Positions 43,079 through 53,479 are shown, numbered from the stretch's first letter. The stretch is DNA of 64,000 nucleotides from Mucilaginibacter agri (GCF_009928685.1 NZ_WWEO01000033.1:1-64000); one strand, 5' to 3'. Made by a program: numbers and translations. The notes: a model not told the origin generated them from the sequence alone.

Positions 43079-45479
43079 CTATTGTATCTTAAGGTCTAAA
43101 GCTTTTCGGCCTAACATACCGTCACTACTAATTCCTTCTATAACGATATGATAAACGCCTGGTGAACTGAAGGTGTTAAACTCAAAAAACGCATGTCCGT
43201 TATTATCTGATAATATTTGAGGGTGCCAGTAAATAGTTTCTTCATAGTTACCATTTGCGATGCCCTTTGATAGACGGGGAGGGGTATAAAATTCTTTTAC
43301 CAACTCATAGCCAGATTAGGTAAAAATAACTGTATTGGGTGCGGGAACATTCTTAGATGGCGCGTCGCCGCTCTTTCTTTGTTTAGTTGTAACAATGAAC
43401 AGACCGCCATTACCTTTTTCTCCATAAACATAAGCTAGCGATCCAGCTTTAATTATCTCCACTGATTCTACATCTGCGGGGTTTAGACGATATAACTCAG
43501 ACTGGTCGGCGTATATCCCGTCCAGAACTACTTGCACAGAGCCAGCTCCTCTCGTCGAATAAAAAGCCCCGTGACTCTCGCCAAAGCCTGATGGCAGATT
43601 ATAAATTATGCCTTCTGCTAGTGTGCGATATTTTTTAAGCCTTTCACCTCCAATAACCGCATCAGCATTTCCAGCACCATTAAGGTTCGCAGAATTTTGG
43701 GCTTTCATTGTTTTGCCTTTGATAACAATTTCCTTCAACATCGGCGAATTTTTTACATTCCATCCTGTATCCGCTTCGCGTTTGCTGTATGATTTTTCTA
43801 GAGCCGTACTTGATATTGAATCAGGCGACAAGGTATTGCCGATTCCGTATCTATTTTCGAATTGTTCGTCGCCGTCCAGGATGACTTTAACTTTGTTTTT
43901 GTTCGGCAAATAGACGGCTCTCACAACAAACTTCGCACTATCAATAAAATCTAATTTACTAAACTCAAAGTGACCCAAATCATTAGTAGATGTAGTCAGA
44001 AACAATGGGCTTCCCGTTATGGAAACTATGGTAACTTGTGCGGCTTTTATAGGAGTGCCATCCAATCCGATTACTGTTCCGCTCACTTTTAAGTCTTTTT
44101 CTGGTTCGAAACTCAATTTTGTAAAAGAATTGGCAATCGTTTTCTTCCAGTCAAAACGTCGCCAGCCTTGTGTTAGCATTAAAAGATCGAGATTCGCCCT
44201 TCTTAAATTTGTAGTATCGGCGAAATAATAACTCGGTTCCGCAACAAACCCTTTTAAGTCAGAAGTAAGCAAAAGGTTGGAAAATATGGTTTCTTCGGTG
44301 TCGTCATTAAAGGGGAGGAGGCTTTTATTGGTAACGGATATCGAAAAGCTACCGATCGCAGGTTTAAAGTTGTAATCCGAAACATCAATTGAGATTTTAA
44401 CCTTATCATCTAAAGTATAGGCAAGCTTGTCTGTTTTTATGCCAATATTAAGACCATCGTTGTTTATAAATACCAGTCTTTCCGCTAGTGGTTGATTATT
44501 TATAGAGAATACTGTGAGTTGGACAATTCCTGTTGGAAGTCTTCTTTTGGGAATAATGCCAGTTAGTGCCCCATTTGAAAGTTGATCTTGTACTGCATAG
44601 AAAATCAACCCGTTTGATTGAGCAATAATAACAACTGGATACGCCGATTTTCTAGAGGCGAGTGATATCTTTAAATAATTAGCATCTGAGTTGTCGCATA
44701 GTAACGCCAAATCGTTTGGACTGGACAATGGGATCGGAATGTCTTTTATTTCACCGTGAAGCGTTGTGACCATCGAATGGTAGGACCTGTTAGGTTCTGG
44801 TTTAAGCAAAAATGATCCCATCCCTAAGTGTTCTGTTTTGATCTCTGCGACTATTTTATTGTTTTCATCTTTGACAATACCTTTGATAATCGTACCGGTT
44901 CCATTGGGGCCGACTGCACGGAAAGCCTCTCGGTTTACTACTCCCGGGACAAGATTTCCTCCTTCCGGAAGAAATTTAACGAATGTGTTCGAGTTTATTT
45001 GTTGTTGGTCCGAAACAGAATTTTGTTTAACAGTTACCGTGCTGCCAACAAAAATGGATTTGTGAAAATAAAAGTCTTTTTCAAAGTTTCTCATCCATTT
45101 GGTGTAAGCCTTTATTTGATAATTGCCCTTTTGTAAGCGTGGAGATAAAGCGAGGTTACCCCACGAAAGGCCAGACTGAACGGGTAATATAATGGACTTC
45201 TCTAAAGAACCTTTGTCATTGAATAGGTCAACATATAGCACTTTACTTCGCTCAGTCAACTCATTCTTCTCCGCATTTATTACATACGCCTTAAACCAAA
45301 TTGTATCACCAGCAATATAATATGGTTTGTCTAAATGCAGGTAAACCTTTTCTTGGGAAAAAATTTTCGGTAAATCGCTTTAAAGCACTAAAAATATCCT
45401 CGATGGGACCTCTCACTAAACTACAAATCTGAAGGTTAACGATAGTAAATAACAAAGAGAAATTTTTGACGGTCAACAT
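43079..45479 (-). pseudogene. MG2/TonB-plug outer-membrane-type protein, nonsense and frameshift
   Basis: A large exported protein of the Bacteroidetes type with a macroglobulin-like region (EKVYLHLDKPYYIAGDTIWF), a carboxypeptidase-regulatory domain (VSGTVIGLDGTPIKAAQVTI) and a TonB-plug segment (VIGGERLKKYRTLAEGI, SVEIIKAGSLAYVYGEKGNG). It starts at ATG 45479 with MLTVKNFSLLFTIVNLQI. The frame is lost at a run of six A (45358-45363) where one base too many joins LKRFTENF to SQEKVYLH. A TAA at 43316-43318 interrupts the frame again, between VIFT and SGYELVKEFYTP. Two independent lesions make it a pseudogene. Confidence 0.8.
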
Positions 45480-45661
45480 ATTGAGGGGTTTAGGCCAATT
45501 ATTAGTATCTCCAGGTCGTTTGCAACGGAAAATGATTATATTCTATAACATTATTTTAAATATAGGAATTTATTAATATATATAAATATATGACCCCTAT
45601 GTTTTAAATTAGCATGAAGAGAATAATCTTCCAGATCTTTAGAAAACCTAAATAACAGCCT

Positions 45662-46546
45662 TTGAAACCTTTACCATTTTATTTGCAATTAGATACAATG
45701 AATTGCGGACCAAGATGCCTGCGTATGATTGAATCGATTAAATGAAATACATGAGATGGAGGGCGAGGAGTCACCATCAGCCCAATATTTTAGAACAATT
45801 GCGCCATGTAGTGACTTAACGCTAAAGAACATTTGTTTCAAATACCCGGGCGCAGGAAATAACGATGTCTTATCAAATATTAATCTAACGATTCCAGCCA
45901 AAGAGACAACTGCTATAGTTGGCATGAGCGGCAGTGGAAAAACTACTGTACTTAAGCTACTTCTGGGTTTTTACTCAGCCACTAAAGGTGAAATTAAAAT
46001 TGATGACGTGACAATAAATCAAATTCTTCCTACTATATGGAGAAAGAAGTGCGGAGTTGTTATGCAAGAAGGATTTATTTTTTCAGATACGGTGATAAAC
46101 AACATCGCACCTGGAGAAGATAATCCTGATTTGAAGGAATTATGGAATGCGATCGAAATGGCCAGACTTGATGATTTTATCAATTCACCCCCGTTAGGAT
46201 TATATACAAAAATTGGATTGGAAGGAAATGGGTTAAGCCAAGGCCAAAAACAACGCCTTTTAATTGCAAGAGCTATTTATAAAAACCGGAGTACTTGTTT
46301 TTTGATGAAGCGACCAATGCGATGGATTCTTTCAATGAGCTCTTAATTTTGAAAAATATCAATGACGTTTTTAAGGATAAGACAGTCGTAGTCGTTGCAC
46401 ATCGTCTTAGTACCGTAAAAAACGCAGATCAAATTGTAGTCATCGAAAGAGGAGAAATTGCCGAAATTGGAACTCATGAAATGTTAATTTCGCAAAAGGG
46501 AATTTATTTTAACTTGTTAAGATCACAACTAGAGGTCTTAGCTTAA
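45662..46546 (+). pseudogene. Collapsed C39-peptidase ABC exporter (bacteriocin type)
   Basis: The first frame (TTG 45662) encodes KPLPFYLQLDTMNCGPRCLR MI, the start of a C39 peptidase with its catalytic Cys. At about 45728 it jumps to the nucleotide-binding domain in another frame: Walker A GMSGSGKT, signature LSQGQKQRLLIARAIY. About 490 codons (rest of the peptidase and all membrane helices) are deleted. At about 46290 a lost C shifts the frame again; the NBD resumes with LFFDEATNAMDSF and ends VVVAHRLSTVKNADQ and beyond. The parent would have cut leader peptides at double-glycine sites and exported them. Confidence 0.85.
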
Positions 46547-46552
46547 AACTCA

Positions 46553-47086
46553 ATGAAAAAAAAAGTTTTAGTCATACCGAATACGCCGAAAGTGTCCAAG
46601 CTATTATTTCAAAAGCACCACACTGGTTATTCAGGTGGTGGATTTTGATAGTTTTCTGGCTATTTTTTATTTTTTTCCACGCGTATAAAGCTTCCTGAAA
46701 AATTATTTGGACGCATCATAATTAAGGAGTTTACTCAATCCTATTATCTTTACCATAGGAAAAGTCCATCAGAACCTGTTTCTCAATTACTCGGAGAAAT
46801 GCGGTTCAATCAAACTTTTTTTACAAAATTAAAAATTGGAATTCCTGTGTTCGTTCAACTGGATGCCTATCCATTTAAAGATTTTGGTTATCTCAACGGA
46901 ACGTTGATTAAAGTGTCAGATAATCCCGCCAATGATTCGTTATATGTTGGCCTAATCGCGTTTGATAGTCAATTTGAAACTTCAATAAATTTTCATTTAA
47001 AGGTTACGAGCGGTATGATGGGGCAAGGTATAGCTATTCTCTCTAATAAAAGCTTAATGCAAAAGCTTTTAAGTTCAGTTAGATAG
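46553..47086 (+). pseudogene. HlyD-type membrane fusion protein remnant
   Basis: Directly after the exporter remnant. From ATG 46553 a poly-A tract is one base short, so the family N-terminus SHTEYAESVQAIISKAPHWL FRWW is in a shifted frame and soon meets a stop. The middle coiled-coil and lipoyl domains are absent. The C-terminal piece (46799-47086) reads FVQLDAYPFKDFGYLNGTLI and MMGQGIAILSNKSLMQKLLS, matching the end of HlyD-family proteins. It was the periplasmic adaptor of the peptide exporter. Confidence 0.8.
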
Positions 47087-47195
47087 CTAGATCCAATATA
47101 ACTGTCGACGAATAGCGAATGGCGGTTGCGGATCAAATATTTATAACAATTATCTTTTCGTTTGATAGATTGAGCCATTAACAGTGTTATAAAAC

Positions 47196-48080
47196 CTAAT
47201 CAACAATCAATATTGAATTGCTATTACCCTGCTCATCAGTTTCAATTTTTTTATTCTCAGGATCAAGGGTCCACACGCCATCTATGATAAATTTATATAA
47301 ATATTTTCCGGGATCAAGTTTTTTTTGATAAGCCCATTGGCCGTAAGGGTGTTGACCCATTTTCCATTCATTTTTATTCCAGTTGTTAAAAGTTCCTGAA
47401 ATCATGATTTCACTGGCACCAAACCACTGGAGTTTAAATGTAGTTCCCTCGAAACAATACGGACATTCCTCCGTAGGACTGTAATAGAGGTTAAATCCAC
47501 ATTTTTCACAAAGCCTCCTGCCGTCAGCATAATTAACCCAAAACTTAGCCATATGGGTCTCCGGAGGTAACCATTCACTAACTTCGCCGCTGTCTGCAAA
47601 ATCGCTTATTTGTTTGATTGAATGATAAAGCAATTGACGTAATGCTAGTAAGTCTTTTGCAGCAATTCCTAAAGAAGGCCAATTACGTTCAAGATGTGGC
47701 CCCCCGAGATTTAGCCTGTTCGGTGCCCGCATGAAAAAAATATAGTTTGTTTCGTAGGCTTGACGATATAACGCTATTGCTTCTATCATAAAGTCCAAAG
47801 CTTCTGATAATTCATTTGAGCCTCTGTACTTGACGCCATTATTTAAGGTGATAATTTCGGTTTGAATGTTTTTGAGCGAGAGAAAAACGTATTCCCAAAT
47901 CTCGTTATTCATACTTGCGAAGAGTACATTTTTCGATTTTAGGCTATTGATTACTTCTATAGCATCCTTTTTCAGCCCTTCCTGGAATTTGAATTTTAAA
48001 GGGCCAGCATTTACTTCTACGCTCTCCGGTTTAAGATATTGACTCAAATAAGCCTTTAGTGTTGCAAAATTATTAGCCAT
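47196..48080 (-). CDS. CBM48/AMPK glycogen-binding-like protein with zinc ribbon
   Basis: A 294-residue protein. Residues 1-175 are helical and unassigned. A four-cysteine ribbon CEKCGFNLYYSPTEECPYC follows near 190-208. The C-terminal 80 residues are a CBM48-type glycogen-binding domain (ISGTFNNWNKNEWKMGQHPY, LDPGKYLYKFIIDGVWTLDP). CBM48 domains bind alpha-glucans. No catalytic domain is attached. It has no co-directional partner. The combination of helical region, ribbon and CBM48 is unusual and I know no named family. Confidence 0.7.
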   Translation of the reverse strand: MANNFATLKAYLSQYLKPESVEVNAGPLKFKFQEGLKKDAIEVINSLKSKNVLFASMNNEIWEYVFLSLKNIQTEIITLNNGVKYRGSNELSEALDFMIEAIALYRQAYETNYIFFMRAPNRLNLGGPHLERNWPSLGIAAKDLLALRQLLYHSIKQISDFADSGEVSEWLPPETHMAKFWVNYADGRRLCEKCGFNLYYSPTEECPYCFEGTTFKLQWFGASEIMISGTFNNWNKNEWKMGQHPYGQWAYQKKLDPGKYLYKFIIDGVWTLDPENKKIETDEQGNSNSILIVD

Positions 48081-48368
48081 GATTATTTAGATTTAAAGTA
48101 AAGCTTTGCACAAACTGGTCTCAACTCTAATTAAAGCTACGTTGAAGTTACCAAATTAAATCCATGAATCTCGGCCGCGAAATAGGAAAGTGTTGGCAAA
48201 GTATTTAGCACGGTGTTGTGAGAATTTAAGAGATTCAAAAAACTGGTGAAGTTGCAAAATCATTGCGAACAAACTTGACTTTTAAGGATTATTTTAAGTA
48301 AGGGTGTTTATGCGAGGTATTGATATTGGCAAATAATTAATTATATTGCGATAACCAAACCTGTCACT

Positions 48369-49808
48369 ATGAATTGTTTTTTCAAACCACGTCTGTGGCT
48401 AATAGTTCTTTTCCTGACAATCTTCAGTTGTAAAAAGGACTCTTCTACCTCAACTCATTTACATACGGATAATGCAGGCGTTGAAATAAGAAATTGGCTG
48501 GCGCTTCAAAAAGATTCTACTCACGTCGGCGAATTAACAAGCCATATTAAATGGGCTGAAGCACTTACACTGGCCGGGGATAGCAATTTATATTATTATG
48601 CAGTACCCGTTACCGGCTCTGATGAAAACTATAGCCCAAAAAAAATCTGCAGGTTTTTGATAGTTGAAGCCCAGTCAGATAAATCGCAAGGCTATTTACT
48701 AGAGGTACTTGCATCAGCCAAAGAATTTGATCAACATAAAGAAGAGTTAATAAAGGGATTTGCCAATATTAATATGAGCTTTAGTTATGAAGGAGACCTT
48801 TCCAAATTTACTATCAGCGGGGACTTTATAGAAAGCACCAGTTACGTTTCCGGCAAGCTCAAATCTTACTCCAAAATCTATAAAAAAACAAGTAGCGCTC
48901 CTAAGGCGATTCTCAGCTCGGGCAAGCAAGTCAATGATGTCTGTACCGATTGGTGGCTTAATGTAAACTATACGGATGGTACTGCGACGTCGACCTATTT
49001 GGGAAGTACATGTACCTGCGGTGGCGTTATTGCTTCACGTGACAAAATTGGCATTCTTTCTGTTAAAACATTGTGCGGCGGCGGCGGTGGCCCAGGAAGC
49101 CCGGGAGATGGTGGGGACAGTCCGGGATGCATTCACCAGGGTTCAAGTATTAAAAATAATAAGCTGATTCTTGCTGCGGGAGATCCTTGCACGGTAGAGC
49201 CACCCAAGGTTAAGTTTAACCTTTGTAATGGTCTGTCCGTACAACAGATAGCGGACTTTCAATCAACTTATAACTATTTGACAACGGGCAATTGTTTACA
49301 GCAGGCGCTGACTGTCAAAATAGAGGGGAAAGAAATCAATGTTTGTATAGGAGCAATGTCAGATCCATCAGCTATCGCGCAATCCACACCAGGTAATTTG
49401 GTTTGGAACCAAAATTTAGTTTTCTATGCGGGTACTTTGCAAGAAGAGCTCTTTCACCAGGTGCAGTTCGATTATTACGGCACAAATGCATCGCATGCGA
49501 ATGTTGAATTCGAGGCTGCCTTGCTCCGCGACATGACAGATCATGCTTACGATGCGCTGCATTTAGCCAGCAGTGAAGATCAGGATAGATATAGAGCATT
49601 TCTGGATAGGATAACCGCAAACAACACAGGTTACCCAAAAACAATGAGTGATATTATGCCAACTCCTCAGGATGAGGCCTCCTATTTCAGCCTGGTAAAT
49701 GCTTACAATAATCAATATGGAACCGGAAGTAGCCATCATGGCGTTGTCGATAATTCGCTTAAACCAACCGCTCTGTTAGAAGTCACTAATCTTTCAAAAT
49801 GCCCGTAA
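48369..49808 (+). CDS. Exported lipoprotein (479 aa), glycine-rich linker
   Basis: The signal MNCFFKPRLWLIVLFLTIFS ends at the lipobox Cys (FSCKKDSS). The N-terminal domain (30-215) has alternating beta strands. Next is a conspicuous Cys-flanked glycine linker (CGGGGGPGSPGDGGDSPGC, near 236-255), then a C-terminal domain with VFYAGTLQEELFHQVQFDYY and NVEFEAALLRDMTDHAYDAL. The ELFHQ...E residues look like a zinc-metalloprotease-like site (xExxHQ) but HExxH is not strictly present. It is followed one base later by the 49810 gene, so both are co-transcribed. Confidence 0.7.
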   Translation: MNCFFKPRLWLIVLFLTIFSCKKDSSTSTHLHTDNAGVEIRNWLALQKDSTHVGELTSHIKWAEALTLAGDSNLYYYAVPVTGSDENYSPKKICRFLIVEAQSDKSQGYLLEVLASAKEFDQHKEELIKGFANINMSFSYEGDLSKFTISGDFIESTSYVSGKLKSYSKIYKKTSSAPKAILSSGKQVNDVCTDWWLNVNYTDGTATSTYLGSTCTCGGVIASRDKIGILSVKTLCGGGGGPGSPGDGGDSPGCIHQGSSIKNNKLILAAGDPCTVEPPKVKFNLCNGLSVQQIADFQSTYNYLTTGNCLQQALTVKIEGKEINVCIGAMSDPSAIAQSTPGNLVWNQNLVFYAGTLQEELFHQVQFDYYGTNASHANVEFEAALLRDMTDHAYDALHLASSEDQDRYRAFLDRITANNTGYPKTMSDIMPTPQDEASYFSLVNAYNNQYGTGSSHHGVVDNSLKPTALLEVTNLSKCP

Positions 49809-49809
49809 A

Positions 49810-50373
49810 ATGAAAACGATATTAACCATTCTATTTATAGCTATAGCCACCACCACGCACGCTCAGCAAATTTATTCGACTGGAACAGTTCAAGGTGTCA
49901 ATCACACCTATATTGTCAAGACAAGAGATTTTCCGTCAAACAACCCCCTTGTATCTATTGCGAATACTCAAAATAAAACAAGTGGGCAGCGCATGAAAAG
50001 CAATCGGCTCGATTATGTTGATCCGGTACTCTTGGGCGTGAAAATAAACAATACCGCTTTAAACAATATTTTTAAGGAAGAAATTGAGCCTTCGGTTCTT
50101 CAGCGATTAGCCGCTAACCCTCAGAATTACGTAGGCCTGATCATAAATTTTAAACAAGATGGTAGCGTACTTGATGTCACATTTTCAACTCAGCAGACCT
50201 CTACTATAACTCCGCGCATCTTTGAAAAGATTGAAGACAGGATAAAAAGCGAAATAACTGCCACCTTTAATCAAGACAAAATTCCGGGCATTGGGGCACC
50301 TGCTTACACGACCTTCAATTTCATCACTAAATCATACATTATTTACTTTTATAAACTTAAACAGGTACAATAG
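49810..50373 (+). CDS. Secreted protein (187 aa) paired with lipoprotein
   Basis: A signal peptide (MKTILTILFIAIATTTHAQQ) precedes a mature region with LRXX-free, mixed alpha/beta pattern: NNPLVSIANTQNKTSGQRMK, NYVGLIINFKQDGSVLDVTF. The DGSVLDVTF segment recalls the TonB C-terminal-like or energy-transduction carrier domain fold, but the family is not certain. It starts one base after the stop of the lipoprotein gene. No catalytic motif. The 443 bases after it (50374-50816) show no gene. Confidence 0.6.
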   Translation: MKTILTILFIAIATTTHAQQIYSTGTVQGVNHTYIVKTRDFPSNNPLVSIANTQNKTSGQRMKSNRLDYVDPVLLGVKINNTALNNIFKEEIEPSVLQRLAANPQNYVGLIINFKQDGSVLDVTFSTQQTSTITPRIFEKIEDRIKSEITATFNQDKIPGIGAPAYTTFNFITKSYIIYFYKLKQVQ

Positions 50374-50816
50374 TTTTTCTCTGGATAACGATTAGATGAT
50401 CGATTGAAATCATAAAAAGAGTCATCCTCGAACATGGTTGCAGTGTTAATTGTTCGAAAATTACACATTCTTTTGCACAGTTTTTTTGAAACATAATTCT
50501 AAATTTTCTTCAGACGTAAACTTTGTAAATGAAAAGTCGCTTTCAAAATACTGCTTATTTCAATCTGTTCCCATATTTTGAATGATATCGATATCGACCA
50601 AAAGATTAGAACACTAATTTATTTCTTTGGTTCTTTCGTTAAACGTTGCCTTTAAAAAGCGGCTTCCCTATTATAAGTTTGGTAATCAGTATTTTATAGT
50701 TTATATTAGATATGCTTACAAAGTTCGAACTGGAAAGCTGCCATTGATACAGTCATTAAATTAGGCGGGTTAAAGGTTAGAATAAGGGAGGATCAACAAT
50801 ACCTAACCTGCGAATC
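50374..50816. other. Intergenic, no gene seen
   Basis: AT-rich stretch of 443 bases without protein-like frames, clear hairpins or a recognisable remnant. It must contain the promoter of the following membrane-protein gene. Confidence 0.4.
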
Positions 50817-52976
50817 ATGGTAAACGGTTCACTCATTTCATCCCGTTATATCAAAATTTGTATCGTACTCTCGATATTGGCGGGTGTGTTTTGTTTTGCG
50901 GTCGAATTTGAAACCTATCGAACGAATGTGCATAATAAGGTTATAGGCTTAAATCAGGCATGGCAGTCCAACGCCAATAGGGAAATCAAGGTGGCTGAAC
51001 ATTATCCTGAATATGTACAGACCGCTTATAAAGACATAGAAGATTTTACGGGTATTTTACTTGACGACAATTTTAAGGAATGGTTTGACGGCTTTTTGGA
51101 GCAGGCTTACAATATCGATACACTTTCGAAATATAAAAATAAGTTGGATTCCGTGGTGAAGAATTACAATGGTCGATGGCAGATCACGCGAGATGTTGAC
51201 AACATTGATCAGGTTAATTACAACAGAGGGCAATTATTAAATAAGATGAACCCGCCCGATCAGTTTAGCGACCGGGTGTTTAATGCATATGTTGACTATA
51301 TCCAGGCCAGTTTCCCGTTTTTACTCAAATACAGGGATACTTCCCGAAATTCGTTTGAAAATTACAGCGATAGTTTGATGCATCGCATTTTGGCTAAAAA
51401 TTATCGTGATTTTATATTAGTTGCTCCCTACATCAAGATTCATCGATTCTTTATCGCAAGCCAAGCTCCATCGAAAGAGCAATCAAGTAATATGAATTAT
51501 AGCATGGCCGTCTACCCCGCGTATTACAACAATACATTCAGTGGACTGGTTGTTCCAGAACGACCGTGGTATAAAGCAGCGTTTAGTCGAAAATTTCCGC
51601 TACACTATCGACGAGCAGACAGGTATTATGATGCGTTATACGGATTAACGGGATTATACAATGATATTTCAACAACAACGACAACGGTGCTGGATCGAAC
51701 TTTTGTCTGTTCCTTCACAGTTCCTAATTTGAATCCTAAAATAAGATTTTTTGCATGTCTAGACTTATTCTATGATAATGGCAAGGAATTTACTTGCCCA
51801 AGTCCCTTTACGTTATCTAGAAAGGCTAGTATTCCAGACAACTCAATACTGGGCAGGTTACCGTTCCAATGGGTAACCTCACTCAGGCTGGGATACTGTT
51901 TTTTGGCGGACGGCCTGTTTTCTGGATTGATTCTTTTCTTACTATTACAGATTCGCCTGATGAAGATTGGTATCCTGCGTCTATTTGAAAGTGTAATCAA
52001 TCAATTGAATAGCGATTCCGTCTTGCTTTTTCGATTAAGAAGAAGAGAAGTACGGGCGTTAACTCCTGAAAATGTGTTTAGTCCGCCAAAAATAAAGTTG
52101 GAAGATACTGTTCAAATTGCATCTAAACATGAAAAGGTGTTGGAACGCGGCTTGGGATTTGATGGTAAAGTCAAATGGCTTTTCGCCCGTTTATATAGCT
52201 CTAGGAAGGACTCCACCGAAACGGAGGATAAAACTGTCAGTGCGGCGACTACTGAATTGACCCTCGGAATCGACAATATTAATTATTACAAGCGCATCGA
52301 GTTTTGGAAAATATACACGGGTAGTAGTCAACAGGAAGCAGGTGAATTTATCGTGAAATGGATGAATGCCATCTTTACGAAAGAAGAAATTTCGATTGAT
52401 CTTCGTCGTGGGGAGTTTAAAAAAAGAGTGCCATTTAAACGCCAGAATGAAGTACTTGTATACCTCAAAAAAGAATTTGAAGCGCGCTTACAGACCAGAG
52501 ACGAAGATCAATTTGACATCAAGGTGGAGGTTGGTCCGAAAGAGAGGGTAATTCTTGACATTCCTAACAGTATTGAAAATTGCAAACTCGAAAACCGCAC
52601 CATATTGGAATATTTTACTTTGATAGGACGCCTGAATCGTTTTTATGAAAAGAAACTTTTCTTTCGTTACCGTGAAAATGATCACATCGAGTTTGAATAT
52701 TTTCTTGAGTTGTATCGAAATATGAACGTTTATACTGTTTGCGGAATTGCTTTTCTGGAAAATCTGAACAGCAAAGAATCTCTGGAGAATTTTTTTAAAA
52801 ATACGTCAAACGTAAACCGATTATATATTGAGACGGTACAAGGCCAATTTCTTAGGTTCTTTAATGACCTCCCACCTGGTGCGCAACAGCAATTAAAACA
52901 TTTAAATAAAGACAGATTTCGCATTTATGCCTTTAATTCCGAAAGAGCTGATCAGATCGCCAAGTACAAACATTAG
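50817..52976 (+). CDS. Two-TM membrane protein with large periplasmic domain (719 aa)
   Basis: Topology resembles a sensor: an N-terminal helix (YIKICIVLSILAGVFCFAVE), a periplasmic domain of about 330 residues, a second helix near 365-385 (FSGLILFLLLQIRLM), then about 330 cytoplasmic residues. No HAMP, kinase, GGDEF or methyl-accepting motif is visible. The cytoplasmic part has acidic and basic helices and a repeat of aromatic positions (KLFFRYRENDHIEFEYFLEL). It may sense an extracellular signal through an unrecognised output. A short frame starts nine bases downstream. Confidence 0.65.
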   Translation: MVNGSLISSRYIKICIVLSILAGVFCFAVEFETYRTNVHNKVIGLNQAWQSNANREIKVAEHYPEYVQTAYKDIEDFTGILLDDNFKEWFDGFLEQAYNIDTLSKYKNKLDSVVKNYNGRWQITRDVDNIDQVNYNRGQLLNKMNPPDQFSDRVFNAYVDYIQASFPFLLKYRDTSRNSFENYSDSLMHRILAKNYRDFILVAPYIKIHRFFIASQAPSKEQSSNMNYSMAVYPAYYNNTFSGLVVPERPWYKAAFSRKFPLHYRRADRYYDALYGLTGLYNDISTTTTTVLDRTFVCSFTVPNLNPKIRFFACLDLFYDNGKEFTCPSPFTLSRKASIPDNSILGRLPFQWVTSLRLGYCFLADGLFSGLILFLLLQIRLMKIGILRLFESVINQLNSDSVLLFRLRRREVRALTPENVFSPPKIKLEDTVQIASKHEKVLERGLGFDGKVKWLFARLYSSRKDSTETEDKTVSAATTELTLGIDNINYYKRIEFWKIYTGSSQQEAGEFIVKWMNAIFTKEEISIDLRRGEFKKRVPFKRQNEVLVYLKKEFEARLQTRDEDQFDIKVEVGPKERVILDIPNSIENCKLENRTILEYFTLIGRLNRFYEKKLFFRYRENDHIEFEYFLELYRNMNVYTVCGIAFLENLNSKESLENFFKNTSNVNRLYIETVQGQFLRFFNDLPPGAQQQLKHLNKDRFRIYAFNSERADQIAKYKH

Positions 52977-52985
52977 GATTTTGCC

Positions 52986-53195
52986 TTGGTTAAAAACGAT
53001 TTAAAACAAACAGAATACGTTCTTTATCATACACCAACTTCAACAAAATCTGAAATCGGCTGGGCCAGTTGGAGGCGGATTGATATAGATTTTTACAGCG
53101 CGGTATATCAACTGCTTAAGACAGAGCTCGACCAGGATAGCATAGATATAACGGAATATCTACCATCAAGCAGCACCGATAAGAAAATACCTTGA
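52986..53195 (+). CDS. Possible small protein (69 aa) after membrane-protein gene
   Basis: A frame with TTG start, nine bases after the stop of the 719-residue gene, encoding KQTEYVLYHTPTSTKSEIGW and IDIDFYSAVYQLLKTELDQD. It has protein-like composition and spacing typical of an operon. A reverse-strand frame at 53108-53404 partly overlaps and is less convincing. I call it weakly. Confidence 0.35.
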   Translation: MVKNDLKQTEYVLYHTPTSTKSEIGWASWRRIDIDFYSAVYQLLKTELDQDSIDITEYLPSSSTDKKIP

Positions 53196-53479
53196 CTTTT
53201 ACCGTGATTCTTTTCCAGGCGCTCCGAAGGTATTCCGTAAAGTATCGGAGTGAGGTCATCTAATCTTACGATAACATTGCTATCACTGTTGTTAGATTTA
53301 GAGTCGGCAATTCTTAGCATTAATGTGAGAGATATAGTTGATATGGCAATGAACACTTTAATGAAATAGGTGCCCATGGCTGTCATGTGAGTTTGGCTTG
53401 ACACGCTGCGCTATGCCGCCAAATAATGTTTGCATCAGATGTTTACACAGAGGTAACATCAATCGTTTAACTTCGCCGC

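Noticed and set aside
3695..47206. 17-base identical string GTTATAAAACCTAATCA near 3696 and 47189
   Set aside because: An exact 17-mer in 64 kb of AT-rich sequence is not clearly beyond chance, and there is no further flanking similarity, so I do not call it an attachment-site pair.
53108..53404. 98-codon leftward frame with a hydrophobic segment
   Set aside because: Overlaps the small frame after the membrane-protein gene and the S1/P1 promoter region; no homologue recognised.
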